Made by a program: the position numbers and the translations under genes. This document shows positions 33,112 to 42,479 of a DNA stretch of 64,000 nucleotides, piece after piece (within the stretch, counting starts at the first letter, position 1; every line of letters starts with the position of its first letter). Under the pieces are notes generated by a model. It was not told the DNA's origin and made no database searches. It was given only the letters and a program-made list of their open reading frames with translations. The stretch is taken from contig CAIWUU010000174.1 of the NCBI GenBank assembly GCA_903915955.1, forward strand, positions 1 to 64,000, written 5' to 3'. Origin of the DNA: an uncultured Chlorobiaceae bacterium. GTDB taxonomy: Bacteria > Bacteroidota > Chlorobiia > Chlorobiales > Chlorobiaceae.

Positions 33112-34374
33112 GTGACCTACCAGGACGCACTTGATTTTCTTTATCCACTACACCGCTTTGGTATAAAGCCTGGTCTGCACCGGGTACTGAGACTGCTTGA
33201 TCTTCTTGGTGCACCACATAAGCGTCTGGGGCAGGTTGTTCATATTGCAGGGACAAACGGCAAGGGAACTGTAGCGGCATCTCTCGCATCGATTTTTCAG
33301 GCGAGTGGCAGGAAAACTGCGCTCTATACCTCACCTCATCTTGTTGATTTTACAGAACGAATTCGTATCAATGGCGGGCAGATTCCTCGTGAAAAGGTTG
33401 TTCACTACTGCTCATTGTTACAGAGTGCGGTTATTGATAATCATTCGACCTTTTTTGAAGCGACGACAGCGATAGCTTTTGCCTGGTTTGCGGATGAAGG
33501 GGTAGATGTCTCCATTATTGAGACAGGTATGGGGGGGCGGCTTGATGCGACCAATGTTGTTGATTCTGATTACGTCGTTATTCCAAGTATTGGATTCGAT
33601 CATACCGAGTGGCTTGGTGGAACTCTTGCCCTCATTGCAGCGGAAAAAGCGGCTATCATCAATAACGGGTGCCAGGTATTCACCGCAGTCTCTGATCTGG
33701 AAGCGTTACAGTCTATAAAGAAGAGTGCCGAATTGTGCGACGCTCCTCTCTTTTCTGCAGAAAAAGATGTGGCGTGCCGCATAACTGCCCAGGAGCCGGG
33801 AATGATTGAATTAGACATCAGAACGGCATCGTGGCATTATTCAGCATTGAAAGTACCACTGACCGGCTCATTTCATGCAAAAAATCTCTCTCTCGCCGTT
33901 ATGGTAGCCGAAGCTGCTGGTATCGCTCCAGAACATATCCGAGTGGGGTTAACCCGTTTATCAGAGGGTGGCTACAGGGCAAGGCTTGAATTGATTGGCA
34001 ACTCTCCGACCGTATTTCTTGATGTGTCACATAATCCTGATGGTATGAGGGAGACAGTTAATACGCTCTGTTTATTCCGCCATCGTTATAATCGGGCCTA
34101 TGTTGTGCTTGGTTTTGCTTCGGATAAAGATGTCAAGGCAATGATTCGTGAGCTTCTCCGTCTCAACATCTTTTTTGTTACCGTCGCTATTCCATCTGAA
34201 CGCAGTGTGCCTGCCGAATTACTCTGCTCTTTGTGCAAACATGAGGGTGCTGAGGCAATGGTCTTAGGTAACGGGAGAGAGGCGCTTGCCTCTTTGAGGG
34301 CAATGGCAGGTGTAGATGACCTGATTCTTGTGACAGGCTCTTTTTATCTTGCCGGTGATATTCTTGCAGGATAG
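33112..34374 (+). CDS. folC: Folylpolyglutamate synthase/dihydrofolate synthase
   Basis: HIAGTNGKGTVAASLASIFQASGRKTALYTSPHL, IIETGMGGRLDATNVV; GTG start. Confidence 0.95.
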   Translation: MTYQDALDFLYPLHRFGIKPGLHRVLRLLDLLGAPHKRLGQVVHIAGTNGKGTVAASLASIFQASGRKTALYTSPHLVDFTERIRINGGQIPREKVVHYCSLLQSAVIDNHSTFFEATTAIAFAWFADEGVDVSIIETGMGGRLDATNVVDSDYVVIPSIGFDHTEWLGGTLALIAAEKAAIINNGCQVFTAVSDLEALQSIKKSAELCDAPLFSAEKDVACRITAQEPGMIELDIRTASWHYSALKVPLTGSFHAKNLSLAVMVAEAAGIAPEHIRVGLTRLSEGGYRARLELIGNSPTVFLDVSHNPDGMRETVNTLCLFRHRYNRAYVVLGFASDKDVKAMIRELLRLNIFFVTVAIPSERSVPAELLCSLCKHEGAEAMVLGNGREALASLRAMAGVDDLILVTGSFYLAGDILAG

Positions 34375-34656
34375 TATATGAACCACCTTTTTTATGGATT
34401 TTTTTATTTATATTTACGGAGCTACAAAAATTCTTCTCTGTAATTCCTTGTTGTTTTTATCCCTTTTCAATTATAGATATTCTTCCCCTTTTATATTCAT
34501 TTCCTGCTTTTATGTCATACAGACAAAGCGCTAAAGGTAATTTCCGTTCATGATTCGTGTCATTGGACACCGTATTGATGCACATCGGAGGGGTGGCGTG
34601 TTTTTCGTCCTTTTTTCTATAGCTTTTTTACAAACAAGCGTTGAATACAACTTACA

Positions 34657-35946
34657 ATGTCGAACAATTCGAGTTTTAAAGGTCTGGACATCAATATGCT
34701 CCAGAAAAAGAAGGTTTCTGAGTTGCATGTTTTAGCTAAAGAGCTTGGGGTAATGGCTGCTGGCTTGCGCAAGGAAGAGCTTATTTTCAAGATTATTGAA
34801 GCCCAGTCACAGAAGAATACCGACTCTGAAAGCGGAAATGTCATGGTCAATACCGGTGTTCTGCAAGTTATCCCTGAAGGCTACGGTTTTTTACGATCTG
34901 CTAATTACAACTACCTCTCATCTCCGGACGATATCTATGTCTCTCCCTCACAGATCAAGCGCTTCAATATGCGCACAGGTGATACGGTTTCCGGGCAGGT
35001 AAGGGCACCAAAGGAGGGCGAGCGTTTTTTTGCTCTGCTGAAGATCAATACGATTGACGGCAACGATCCGGAAATTACAAGAGAGAGGCCCTATTTCGAA
35101 AATCTCACCCCGCTTTTTCCCCGTGAACGTCTCAAGCTTGAAACCAAGCAGACCGAAGCATGTGGTCGCATCATGGATATTTTCACACCGATAGGCAAAG
35201 GGCAGAGAGGTTTGATTGTGGCACAGCCGAAGACCGGTAAAACCATGCTTCTCCAGATGATTGCCAATGCGATCATCAAAAATCACCCGGAGGTCTACCT
35301 TATAGTTCTTTTGATTGATGAACGACCTGAAGAGGTGACTGATATGGCCCGCAGTGTGCCAGCAGAGGTGGTTAGTTCAACCTTTGACGAGGATCCTGAG
35401 CGTCACGTCCTTGTGGCTGATATGGTGCTTGAAAAGGCGAAGCGGCTTGTAGAGGTTGGCAGGGATGTGGTCGTCCTGCTCGACTCTATTACCCGCCTTG
35501 CAAGAGCCCATAACACCATTATTCCCCATTCCGGGAAGATTCTTTCGGGTGGTATTGATGCCAATGCGTTAACCAAGCCGAAACGTTTTTTTGGTGCAGC
35601 CCGTAATATTGAGGAAGGAGGTAGTCTTACCATTATTGCCACTGCGCTTATCGATACTGGATCACGTATGGATGACGTTATTTTTGAAGAGTTTAAGGGA
35701 ACAGGCAATATGGAGCTTCTGCTTGATCGCAGGCTTTCCGAGCGTCGTGTGTTTCCCTCTATTGATATTCTTCGCTCCAGCACTCGTAAAGAGGAGCTAC
35801 TGTTCTCACAGGAAGAGCTCTCAAGAACATGGCTTCTGAGAAAGTATCTTGCCGACAAGAACCCGATTGAATGTATGGAGTTCATGCGCGAGAAAATGGC
35901 TGATACGAAGGATAACAAGGAGTTTTTTAAATACATGAATGCCTGA
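34657..35946 (+). CDS. rho: Transcription termination factor Rho
   Basis: [93 protein letters not shown]. Confidence 0.98.
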   Translation: MSNNSSFKGLDINMLQKKKVSELHVLAKELGVMAAGLRKEELIFKIIEAQSQKNTDSESGNVMVNTGVLQVIPEGYGFLRSANYNYLSSPDDIYVSPSQIKRFNMRTGDTVSGQVRAPKEGERFFALLKINTIDGNDPEITRERPYFENLTPLFPRERLKLETKQTEACGRIMDIFTPIGKGQRGLIVAQPKTGKTMLLQMIANAIIKNHPEVYLIVLLIDERPEEVTDMARSVPAEVVSSTFDEDPERHVLVADMVLEKAKRLVEVGRDVVVLLDSITRLARAHNTIIPHSGKILSGGIDANALTKPKRFFGAARNIEEGGSLTIIATALIDTGSRMDDVIFEEFKGTGNMELLLDRRLSERRVFPSIDILRSSTRKEELLFSQEELSRTWLLRKYLADKNPIECMEFMREKMADTKDNKEFFKYMNA

Positions 35947-36025
35947 TCTACGATAGAAAGTTTGTATGTTTAAAAAAAATTCCTATATTATCTGCCTTTA
36001 AAACAAGAGGAAAGACACTTACTAT

Positions 36026-36133
36026 ATGCCCTGCGGAAAAAAGAGAAAACGCCATAAAATGGCTGTACACAAGCGTAAGAAAATGCGTCGTAAGAACAGG
36101 CACAAGAAGCGCCAGAGATACCAGAATAAGTAA
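36026..36133 (+). CDS. 35-aa highly basic AURKAIP1/COX24 (mS38)-type ribosome-associated microprotein
   Basis: Read directly from sequence, absent from ORF track: MPCGKKRKRHKMAVHKRKKMRRKNRHKKRQRYQNK*; KRHKMxxHKRKKxxRKNRHKKR core matches the mS38/COX24 C-terminal domain pattern. Confidence 0.8.
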   Translation: MPCGKKRKRHKMAVHKRKKMRRKNRHKKRQRYQNK

Positions 36134-36164
36134 GTTCCGGTACTCCTGTACCTATTTTTAGGTT

Positions 36165-36237
36165 GAGAATATAGCTCAGTCGGTAGAGCATCTGCCTTTT
36201 AAGCAGAGGGTCGAAGGTTCGAGTCCTTCTATTCTCA
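36165..36237 (+). tRNA. tRNA-Lys (anticodon TTT)
   Basis: Cloverleaf: GAGAATA...TATTCTC acceptor, TCTGC-CTTTTAA-GCAGA anticodon arm, GGTTCGAGTCC T-arm. Confidence 0.97.
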
Positions 36238-36270
36238 CTGAGTGTATTGAAGCATTCAGCAATTTGACAA

Positions 36271-36352
36271 GCCCGAGTGGTGAAATTGGTAGACACACTA
36301 TCTTGAGGGGGTAGCGCCGAAAGGTGTAGGAGTTCGAATCTCCTCTCGGGCA
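36271..36352 (+). tRNA. tRNA-Leu (anticodon GAG)
   Basis: Acceptor GCCCGAG/CTCGGGC, D-loop TGGTGAAATTGGTAGACAC, anticodon loop TTGAGGG, variable arm, AGTTCGAATCTC T-arm. Confidence 0.96.
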
Positions 36353-36365
36353 CTTGTTAACTCAT

Positions 36366-36392
36366 AAAAAAGCCGCTTTTTGCGGCTTTTTT
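36366..36392 (+). terminator. Intrinsic terminator after tRNA pair
   Basis: AAAAAAGCCGC-TTTTT-GCGGCTTTTTT. Confidence 0.85.
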
Positions 36393-36429
36393 AATTCTGC
36401 TTTGGCTATGGCACTAAGGAGAATCATCG

Positions 36430-37176
36430 ATGAATATTGCTGTATGTGTCTGCCAGGTACCCGATACCGCATCGGTTATCGGATTTGTTGACGGCCTCAT
36501 AGATCTTTCCAGAGTCAATGAGGTGATGAACCCTTATGATGAATATGCTCTGGAAGAGGCTGTACGTCTCAAAGAGCTTTTCACAGGCAGTGTCGTCACT
36601 GTTTTTAGTATTGCTCCAGCCTCAGCAAAAGAGATGCTTCGCAAAGCCCTTGCCATGGGGGCGGATCGTGCCATTCTTTTGAATGATGCCGTGCTCTCTG
36701 ATCCATATCAAACTGCCGTTGCCTTGAGTCGTGCCCTTGTAGCTTTTTACGCGGATACCCTTCCTGATCTTGTTTTTTGTGGTAAGCAATCAACTGATTT
36801 TCAGAGTGCACAGGTACCAGCGATGCTTGCAGAGCTTCTTGGTATGGGAGCTGTTACTGGTATTTGCTCTCTGCACGCATCAAGCGAAGGCCTTCAGGTT
36901 GAACGTGAAACAGAAGGTGGTGTTGAGTCTTTTGATGTTCACTATCCAGCGCTCTTCAGCACTGAAAAAGGGTTGAATATACCCCGAAAAACCAGTATCA
37001 AATCGGTTATGGAGGCGAGAAAAAAAACGATTGATTTATTCTCTCCCTCTCTTGATGAGGCATCTTATGTGGTCATGACAGGCATGAAGCCTCTTGACAG
37101 AAAAAAAAGATGCCAATTTCTCTCTGATGAAAAAGAGCTGATCAGGCTTCTCCGTGAGGAGCGCAACCTTTTCTGA
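36430..37176 (+). CDS. etfB: Electron transfer flavoprotein beta subunit
   Basis: MNIAVCVCQVPDTA, MNPYDEYALEEAVRLKE, LPDLVFCGKQSTDFQSAQVPAMLAELLG. Confidence 0.95.
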   Translation: MNIAVCVCQVPDTASVIGFVDGLIDLSRVNEVMNPYDEYALEEAVRLKELFTGSVVTVFSIAPASAKEMLRKALAMGADRAILLNDAVLSDPYQTAVALSRALVAFYADTLPDLVFCGKQSTDFQSAQVPAMLAELLGMGAVTGICSLHASSEGLQVERETEGGVESFDVHYPALFSTEKGLNIPRKTSIKSVMEARKKTIDLFSPSLDEASYVVMTGMKPLDRKKRCQFLSDEKELIRLLREERNLF

Positions 37177-37204
37177 GCAGGTGGAAAAAAAGAAAAACGT
37201 CATT

Positions 37205-38197
37205 ATGGCGATGAACAAATATCTTGTATTTCTGGAACAGAGGGAAGGTATTGTAAAAAAGGCTTCCATTGAGCTCTGGAACACTCTTCAGAAGCTGGTC
37301 GCTGTACATGAAGATATTGCAGTGTGCGCTCTTCTTGCCGGAGCTGCTGATCTTCAACTGCTCCAAGCCACTCTTGTCGGCGAGGGCGCTGTCTATTGCG
37401 CTAGTGACCATGGGTTCAGTCTGTACAATCCGGAGTGCTATGCCAATCTTGTTGCTGATACATTCAAGCGGGAGGCCTGCAGTGCCCTTTTTTTTGCCGA
37501 TACGATACTCAGCCGCGAGCTTGCCCCAAAACTTTCTGTACGTCTAAAGGCTGCATTGCTGTCTGGCTCTCCAGTGTTTGATGCTGCGGGGGTAGATAGT
37601 GGCTCTGTTCGGCCAGTCTATTCTGGTTCTGCCTTGGCATCGTTTCACTCCGACCGTTCACTCAGGATCTATACCATATCATCATTTCCGATAATCACAC
37701 CCACTCCTTCCAGAGTTCATATTGATTTTATTCCTCTTCAGCAGCGATGCTCCGTCAGTGGGGAGGAGCTTTTTCCGCTGATTCGCATGATGACGATGCG
37801 TGACGGTATACAGGATGTTACCGAAGCAGGCATTATTATAGCTGGCGGGAGAGGTGTTGGTGGAGCCGATGGATTTGCATTGCTTGAGCAGCTTGCGTTG
37901 CTTCTTGGAGGAGTTGTTGGCGCGAGTCGACCAGCCGTGGATGAAGGGTGGCGGCCCCATAGCGAACAGATAGGGCAGACTGGCAGAACGGTGGCGCCAG
38001 CGCTCTACCTTGCCTGTGGGATATCCGGCTCGGTCCAGCATCTTGCGGGGATTGGTTCAGCCGGTCTGGTGGTTGCCATCAACAGTGATTGCCATGCCCC
38101 GATTTTTGATGTCGCTGATTATGGGATTGTTGGTGATGCCCCTCTTGTATTGCGCAAACTGATAGATGCCGTACAGGATTTTTTGAAGAAGAAATGA
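37205..38197 (+). CDS. etfA: Electron transfer flavoprotein alpha subunit
   Basis: IIIAGGRGVGGADGFALLEQLALLLGGVVGASRPAVDEGW, IGQTGRTVAPALYLACGISGSVQHLAGI; start refined to 37205. Confidence 0.95.
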   Translation: MAMNKYLVFLEQREGIVKKASIELWNTLQKLVAVHEDIAVCALLAGAADLQLLQATLVGEGAVYCASDHGFSLYNPECYANLVADTFKREACSALFFADTILSRELAPKLSVRLKAALLSGSPVFDAAGVDSGSVRPVYSGSALASFHSDRSLRIYTISSFPIITPTPSRVHIDFIPLQQRCSVSGEELFPLIRMMTMRDGIQDVTEAGIIIAGGRGVGGADGFALLEQLALLLGGVVGASRPAVDEGWRPHSEQIGQTGRTVAPALYLACGISGSVQHLAGIGSAGLVVAINSDCHAPIFDVADYGIVGDAPLVLRKLIDAVQDFLKKK

Positions 38198-38273
38198 TTA
38201 GTACTACTTTAGCGTTATGGTATACCATAGTTGGTTATTTTATGACCTTTGATGTAATGTTAATTTATTGTTC

Positions 38274-38864
38274 ATGCGTAAACTTCAGGTAGATATTCTC
38301 GGACTTTCAACAAGCCCGCATACCAACGGGGCTTATGCTCTTATCCTCTATGAGCTGGAGGGGAAGCGAAAACTTCCGATTATAATAGGCGGGTTTGAAG
38401 CCCAGGCAATTGCCCTTAAACTTGAAAATATAAAGCCGCCGCGTCCCTTCACCCACGACCTTTTCAAGAATATTGCCGATGCATTTCATCTGCAGGTCAA
38501 TGAAATCATTATTGATGAGCTGCACAATGAGACTTTCTATGCCAAAGTGATCTGCGAAGTAAATGGTGAAGTGCATGAGATTGATGCGCGCCCCAGTGAT
38601 GCTATTGCCATCGCAGTGCGTTTTAATGCCCCTCTTTTTGTGACCGAAGAGATTATGGACGAGGCCGGTATCAAGGAAGAGCAGAAGGAGGAGGGTGAGG
38701 AGGAGGCAGTTCCTGAACCTGATGAGATTGTGAGCACTGCTGTTACTCCTGATACTCTACTCAAAGAACTTCAGATATCTCTCAATGAGGCGGTGAACAA
38801 TGAAAACTATGAAGAGGCTGCAAAGCTTCGTGATCAAATTTCGCGCATGAAAAAAGGAAGCTGA
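38274..38864 (+). CDS. Bifunctional nuclease (DUF151) family protein with C-terminal UVR motif
   Basis: YALILYELEGKRKLPIIIGGFEAQAIALKLE, DARPSDAIAIAVRFNAPLFVTEEIMDEAG; C-terminus LNEAVNNENYEEAAKLRDQISRMKK is UVR-like. Confidence 0.92.
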   Translation: MRKLQVDILGLSTSPHTNGAYALILYELEGKRKLPIIIGGFEAQAIALKLENIKPPRPFTHDLFKNIADAFHLQVNEIIIDELHNETFYAKVICEVNGEVHEIDARPSDAIAIAVRFNAPLFVTEEIMDEAGIKEEQKEEGEEEAVPEPDEIVSTAVTPDTLLKELQISLNEAVNNENYEEAAKLRDQISRMKKGS

Positions 38865-38899
38865 AGAGGTACTGCCATCAGATACCTCTTCGCTTTTTT
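38863..38899 (+). terminator. Intrinsic terminator downstream of the bifunctional nuclease gene
   Basis: GAAGAGGTA-CTGCCATCAGA-TACCTCTTC-GC-TTTTTT. Confidence 0.85.
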
Positions 38900-38903
38900 C
38901 ACA

Positions 38904-41408
38904 CTACTCCGTTGTTGTGCCGAAACTGAATAAAAAGTTCCATCCCTGTTTTGACTGATCAGGAATACTCTCGACAGCATCAAACCCATAACCGTAATCG
39001 AGACCAATTTGCCCTATAATCGGCAGATAGAGGCGAAGGCCAATGCCAGCCGATTTTTTAAGGTCTGAAAAATTGACTGCGCTGCTGTTTTCCCAGAGAT
39101 TTGCAGCTTCAACAAATGTCAGGGCATAAATACTTACCGCCTGGGACATGGAGAGCGGATAGCGAACTTCAGAGGTGAACTTGGAGTAAACCTTGCCAGC
39201 ATACAGGGTGGAGGTACCTGAACTATCACCAAGCTTTCGACCGAGGCTGCGGTCATCATACCCTCGAAGAGGAATGGTTGGGAGACTCGACATCCCGCTG
39301 CCACCCATATAGAAGTACTCTGTGTAGGGGATATAATCACTATCATTGAAAGTGGCCAGATAGCCGTGTTGTGTCGAAAGGTTCCAGACGACTTTTTTTG
39401 TTATCGGGAGGTAAAAGCTTGATGATCCGGTCAATTTATAAAAATCGACTGAACCTGGCAGTGGGCCACCAGCAAGTTGCCCTTTAATCGAGTTTTTGCT
39501 GCCCCGTCTTGGATAGATGGGGTTGTCGATGCTGTTCCGTGTTGTCGTGAGGGTAATGGAAAACTCTTCAGCGTTGTCAGGAGCATTGAGATCACTATAG
39601 TTTATAAAACTCAGGAAGCCGCCAGAACTATGCAGGTATTTCAGCTTCAAGTTGATTGAGCTGTAATCGTCGGGCCAGGTGAGTCGTCTTCCGACGGACA
39701 GAGTTGTTCCATACTGGTCAATGACTGTAGGGTTGTCAGTGGTATCATTCGTATAGTCGTAAGCGCTATGGGTCTTGAACGCTGAAAAGCCTACTGCAGT
39801 TGGTGTGCCAAATGCCCATGGCTCAGTAAAGTTGAGGCTGAGTGTTCGGTAATTATAACTTCCAAATTGCCACTGGAAGCCAAGTTGCTGGCCGTCACCA
39901 TGTGGTAATGGTCGGTAAGCCTCTGCATTGAAAATATCTTTCAGTGAAAAATTATTGAAGGTGACTCCAAACGCACCAGTAAATCCGCTGCCGCTGTAGC
40001 CGACAGATGCGTTAAAGGTATCAGTCTGTTTTTCAGTAACATTGTAGGTCAGGTCTACCGTATTGTTTTCGGGATGCGGATCTATATCCGGTGTAATTTG
40101 TTCGGGGTCAAAGTAGTTGAGCATACTGAGCTCCCTGATGCTGCGCACAACGTTTTTGCGGCTGAACATATCTCCAGGAACAGTGTACAGCTCACGTCGA
40201 ATGACATGATCCTTTGTTTTGTTATTTCCACTGATATTAACCGTGTTAAGCTGGAACGGTTCCCCCTCCCTGAGAGTGATAACCAGATCGACAATATCAG
40301 GTTTGATAACCTGTTCCTCAAGATTTGCCTTGAAGGAGAGGTAGCCACGATCGAGATAGAGTGAGCTGACATCTGAATTGTCTTGCGAATAGTTCAATCT
40401 TTCCTGGATCAATTTTGAATTGTAGGTATCACCTTTTTTTATCCGGAATGTTTTTTCAAGAATATCCGTTGTGGCAAATTCCATGGTGTTGCCTGACCAT
40501 GTAATATTTCTTACATGATATTTGTTGCCTTCCTCAAGATAAATATCAAGAAAAAGTCCTTTGTTATTCTTGGCATAACTGATTGAGTCTTTTAAAACAC
40601 GAGCATCGCGGTAGCCATTGCCTCGATAGAACTCAACCAGCAGGTTTTTGTCTTCGCTGAATTTATCGGTATCCAGTTTTGGCGACCCAAAGATTTTTCG
40701 CCACCAGGAATTTTGAGTCGTCTCTTTAAAAACCCCTCTGAGTTTTTTCTGATCAAAAGCAGTGTTGCCGTGAAACGTTATTTTTTCAATTGATACCTTT
40801 GAGCCTTCGATAATGTTGAAAAGAATTTTTGTATGATTTTTGGCAAGTCCCTGTTGCTGGAATTCGGCTTTAGCTGTCAAATAACCTTTTGACGCATAAA
40901 GTTTTTCAATTTTATTGGCGGCTGTAAGTAACGATTGTTCCGAGATTTTTTTTCCAGTTACAAGTGCTGCTGTCTTTGTTAATTCATCACTGTCAATCTT
41001 TTTATTTCCACTAAAGACGACCTCATCAAGCATTGGTAATTCCGTAAGGACGAAGTGGAGCGCGATATTGTTCTGGCCAAGATCGTTTTTACTCAAATTG
41101 ATATCGCTGAAAAGCTGGAGTTTCCAAAGGTATTGCAGTGCTCCAGAGAGCTCTGTTCCCGGGATTGAAATCTTGTCCTTGACTTTAAGCGGAAGGCTGT
41201 ATTTTAACTCTTCATCGTTGAGCGATTCAAGGCCGCTAAAGGATATCGAGGCTACAGTGTAGATATCTTTTTTCGCAACACTTACTTCCGGTTGCTCTGC
41301 AGCACTGGGCTGTTTGGTCAGTCGATTTTTTGCCTCTACGTCCTTTCCTGTCGCATTAAAGGCAAGAGCCAGCAAACTTATGGTTATCAGTTTTCGTGTT
41401 TGTTTCAT
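38904..41408 (-). CDS. bamA: Outer membrane protein assembly factor BamA
   Basis: POTRA repeats (VASISFSGLESLNDEEL, LDEVVFSGNKKIDSDELTK...) and C-terminal barrel (GIGLRLYLPIIGQIGLDYGYGFD... WNFLFSFGTTTE); start refined to MKQTRKLITISLLALAF signal peptide. Confidence 0.94.
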   Translation of the reverse strand: MKQTRKLITISLLALAFNATGKDVEAKNRLTKQPSAAEQPEVSVAKKDIYTVASISFSGLESLNDEELKYSLPLKVKDKISIPGTELSGALQYLWKLQLFSDINLSKNDLGQNNIALHFVLTELPMLDEVVFSGNKKIDSDELTKTAALVTGKKISEQSLLTAANKIEKLYASKGYLTAKAEFQQQGLAKNHTKILFNIIEGSKVSIEKITFHGNTAFDQKKLRGVFKETTQNSWWRKIFGSPKLDTDKFSEDKNLLVEFYRGNGYRDARVLKDSISYAKNNKGLFLDIYLEEGNKYHVRNITWSGNTMEFATTDILEKTFRIKKGDTYNSKLIQERLNYSQDNSDVSSLYLDRGYLSFKANLEEQVIKPDIVDLVITLREGEPFQLNTVNISGNNKTKDHVIRRELYTVPGDMFSRKNVVRSIRELSMLNYFDPEQITPDIDPHPENNTVDLTYNVTEKQTDTFNASVGYSGSGFTGAFGVTFNNFSLKDIFNAEAYRPLPHGDGQQLGFQWQFGSYNYRTLSLNFTEPWAFGTPTAVGFSAFKTHSAYDYTNDTTDNPTVIDQYGTTLSVGRRLTWPDDYSSINLKLKYLHSSGGFLSFINYSDLNAPDNAEEFSITLTTTRNSIDNPIYPRRGSKNSIKGQLAGGPLPGSVDFYKLTGSSSFYLPITKKVVWNLSTQHGYLATFNDSDYIPYTEYFYMGGSGMSSLPTIPLRGYDDRSLGRKLGDSSGTSTLYAGKVYSKFTSEVRYPLSMSQAVSIYALTFVEAANLWENSSAVNFSDLKKSAGIGLRLYLPIIGQIGLDYGYGFDAVESIPDQSKQGWNFLFSFGTTTE

Positions 41409-41430
41409 GAAATGTGGCGGGTCAATCTGG

Positions 41431-42279
41431 TTAAAGCTTGTTGGCAGGAATATTTTTTGTCTGAATTTGTTCACTGGTCTGTCCAAACCTTCGTTCCCTG
41501 CTCTGAAATTCACGAATGGCATCATACAGTTGTGAACGACGGAAGTCAGGCCAGTAGGTGTTTGTAAAATAGATTTCAGAGTAAGCGCTTTGCCAAAGCA
41601 TAAAGTTGCTGATTCTGAATTCTCCGCTTGTACGGATAAGCAGTTCTGGATCTGGCAGCGAAGCTGTTGCAAGGTACGATGCGACTGTCTGCTCGGTAAC
41701 CGTCTCAGGTTTGAGCAGCCCAGCCTTCACATCAAAGGCAATGGCTTTGCATGCTTGAGTAATATCCCATTGGCCACTGTAACTGAGTGCAATGTTCAAC
41801 ACCAGTTTATTGTTGTTTTTGGTGAGCTCCATGGTATTTTCAAGGACGGAACGGACTTTTTTAGGCAAAAGCACCATCTCTCCAATCATATTGAGCCGGA
41901 TATTGCTGTCGTGCAGTTTACGACTTTCTCTGCCGATCACTCTTACAAGGAGTTGCATCAGCGCCGATACCTCTTTTTCCGGTCGCTTCCAGTTTTCAGT
42001 GGAAAAGGTGAACAGCGTAAGATATTTGATCCCAAGTTGGGTGCAGGCTTCAACGATATCCCGGACTGATTCCACACCAGCGACATGACCATCAATTCTT
42101 GTTTTACCCTTCAATCTTGCCCAACGCCCATTCCCATCCATAATGATGGCAATATGACTGGGAAGTTCGCATGATGATTGAAGCTCAGCCTGTACCTGTT
42201 TGTCTTCATCGTCAGAGCCCGTAGACAACCAACGGGTTTTAAGTGCGGATGAAAAATCCTTTACATGTATGAGTTCCAT
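41431..42279 (-). CDS. uppS: Isoprenyl transferase / undecaprenyl diphosphate synthase
   Basis: HIAIIMDGNGRWARLKGKTRIDGHVAGVESVRDIVEAC, TLFTFSTENWKRP, DPELLIRTSGEFRISNFMLWQSAYSEIYFTNTYWPDF. Confidence 0.97.
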   Translation of the reverse strand: MELIHVKDFSSALKTRWLSTGSDDEDKQVQAELQSSCELPSHIAIIMDGNGRWARLKGKTRIDGHVAGVESVRDIVEACTQLGIKYLTLFTFSTENWKRPEKEVSALMQLLVRVIGRESRKLHDSNIRLNMIGEMVLLPKKVRSVLENTMELTKNNNKLVLNIALSYSGQWDITQACKAIAFDVKAGLLKPETVTEQTVASYLATASLPDPELLIRTSGEFRISNFMLWQSAYSEIYFTNTYWPDFRRSQLYDAIREFQSRERRFGQTSEQIQTKNIPANKL

Positions 42280-42479
42280 ATATTCACGTTACTACCTTAT
42301 CGCAGGATCGGTATTCACGGTTAGAATCCATGAATAAACTTCTCTATAACTAAATCAACCCGAATTGAAAAATATGCAGTTATTTCTTATAATGCAAACT
42401 ATACAATAATTGGAAACTGTCGCAAGGTACGTAAAAATCAGTTACAGACTCTCTTCTCTTAAAATAATTCACAAAAGAC

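Noticed and set aside
41409-41672. N-terminal 88-aa extension of the bamA ORF
   Set aside because: Overlaps uppS in another frame and precedes a proper signal peptide (MKQTRKLITISLLALAF); start placed at 41408.
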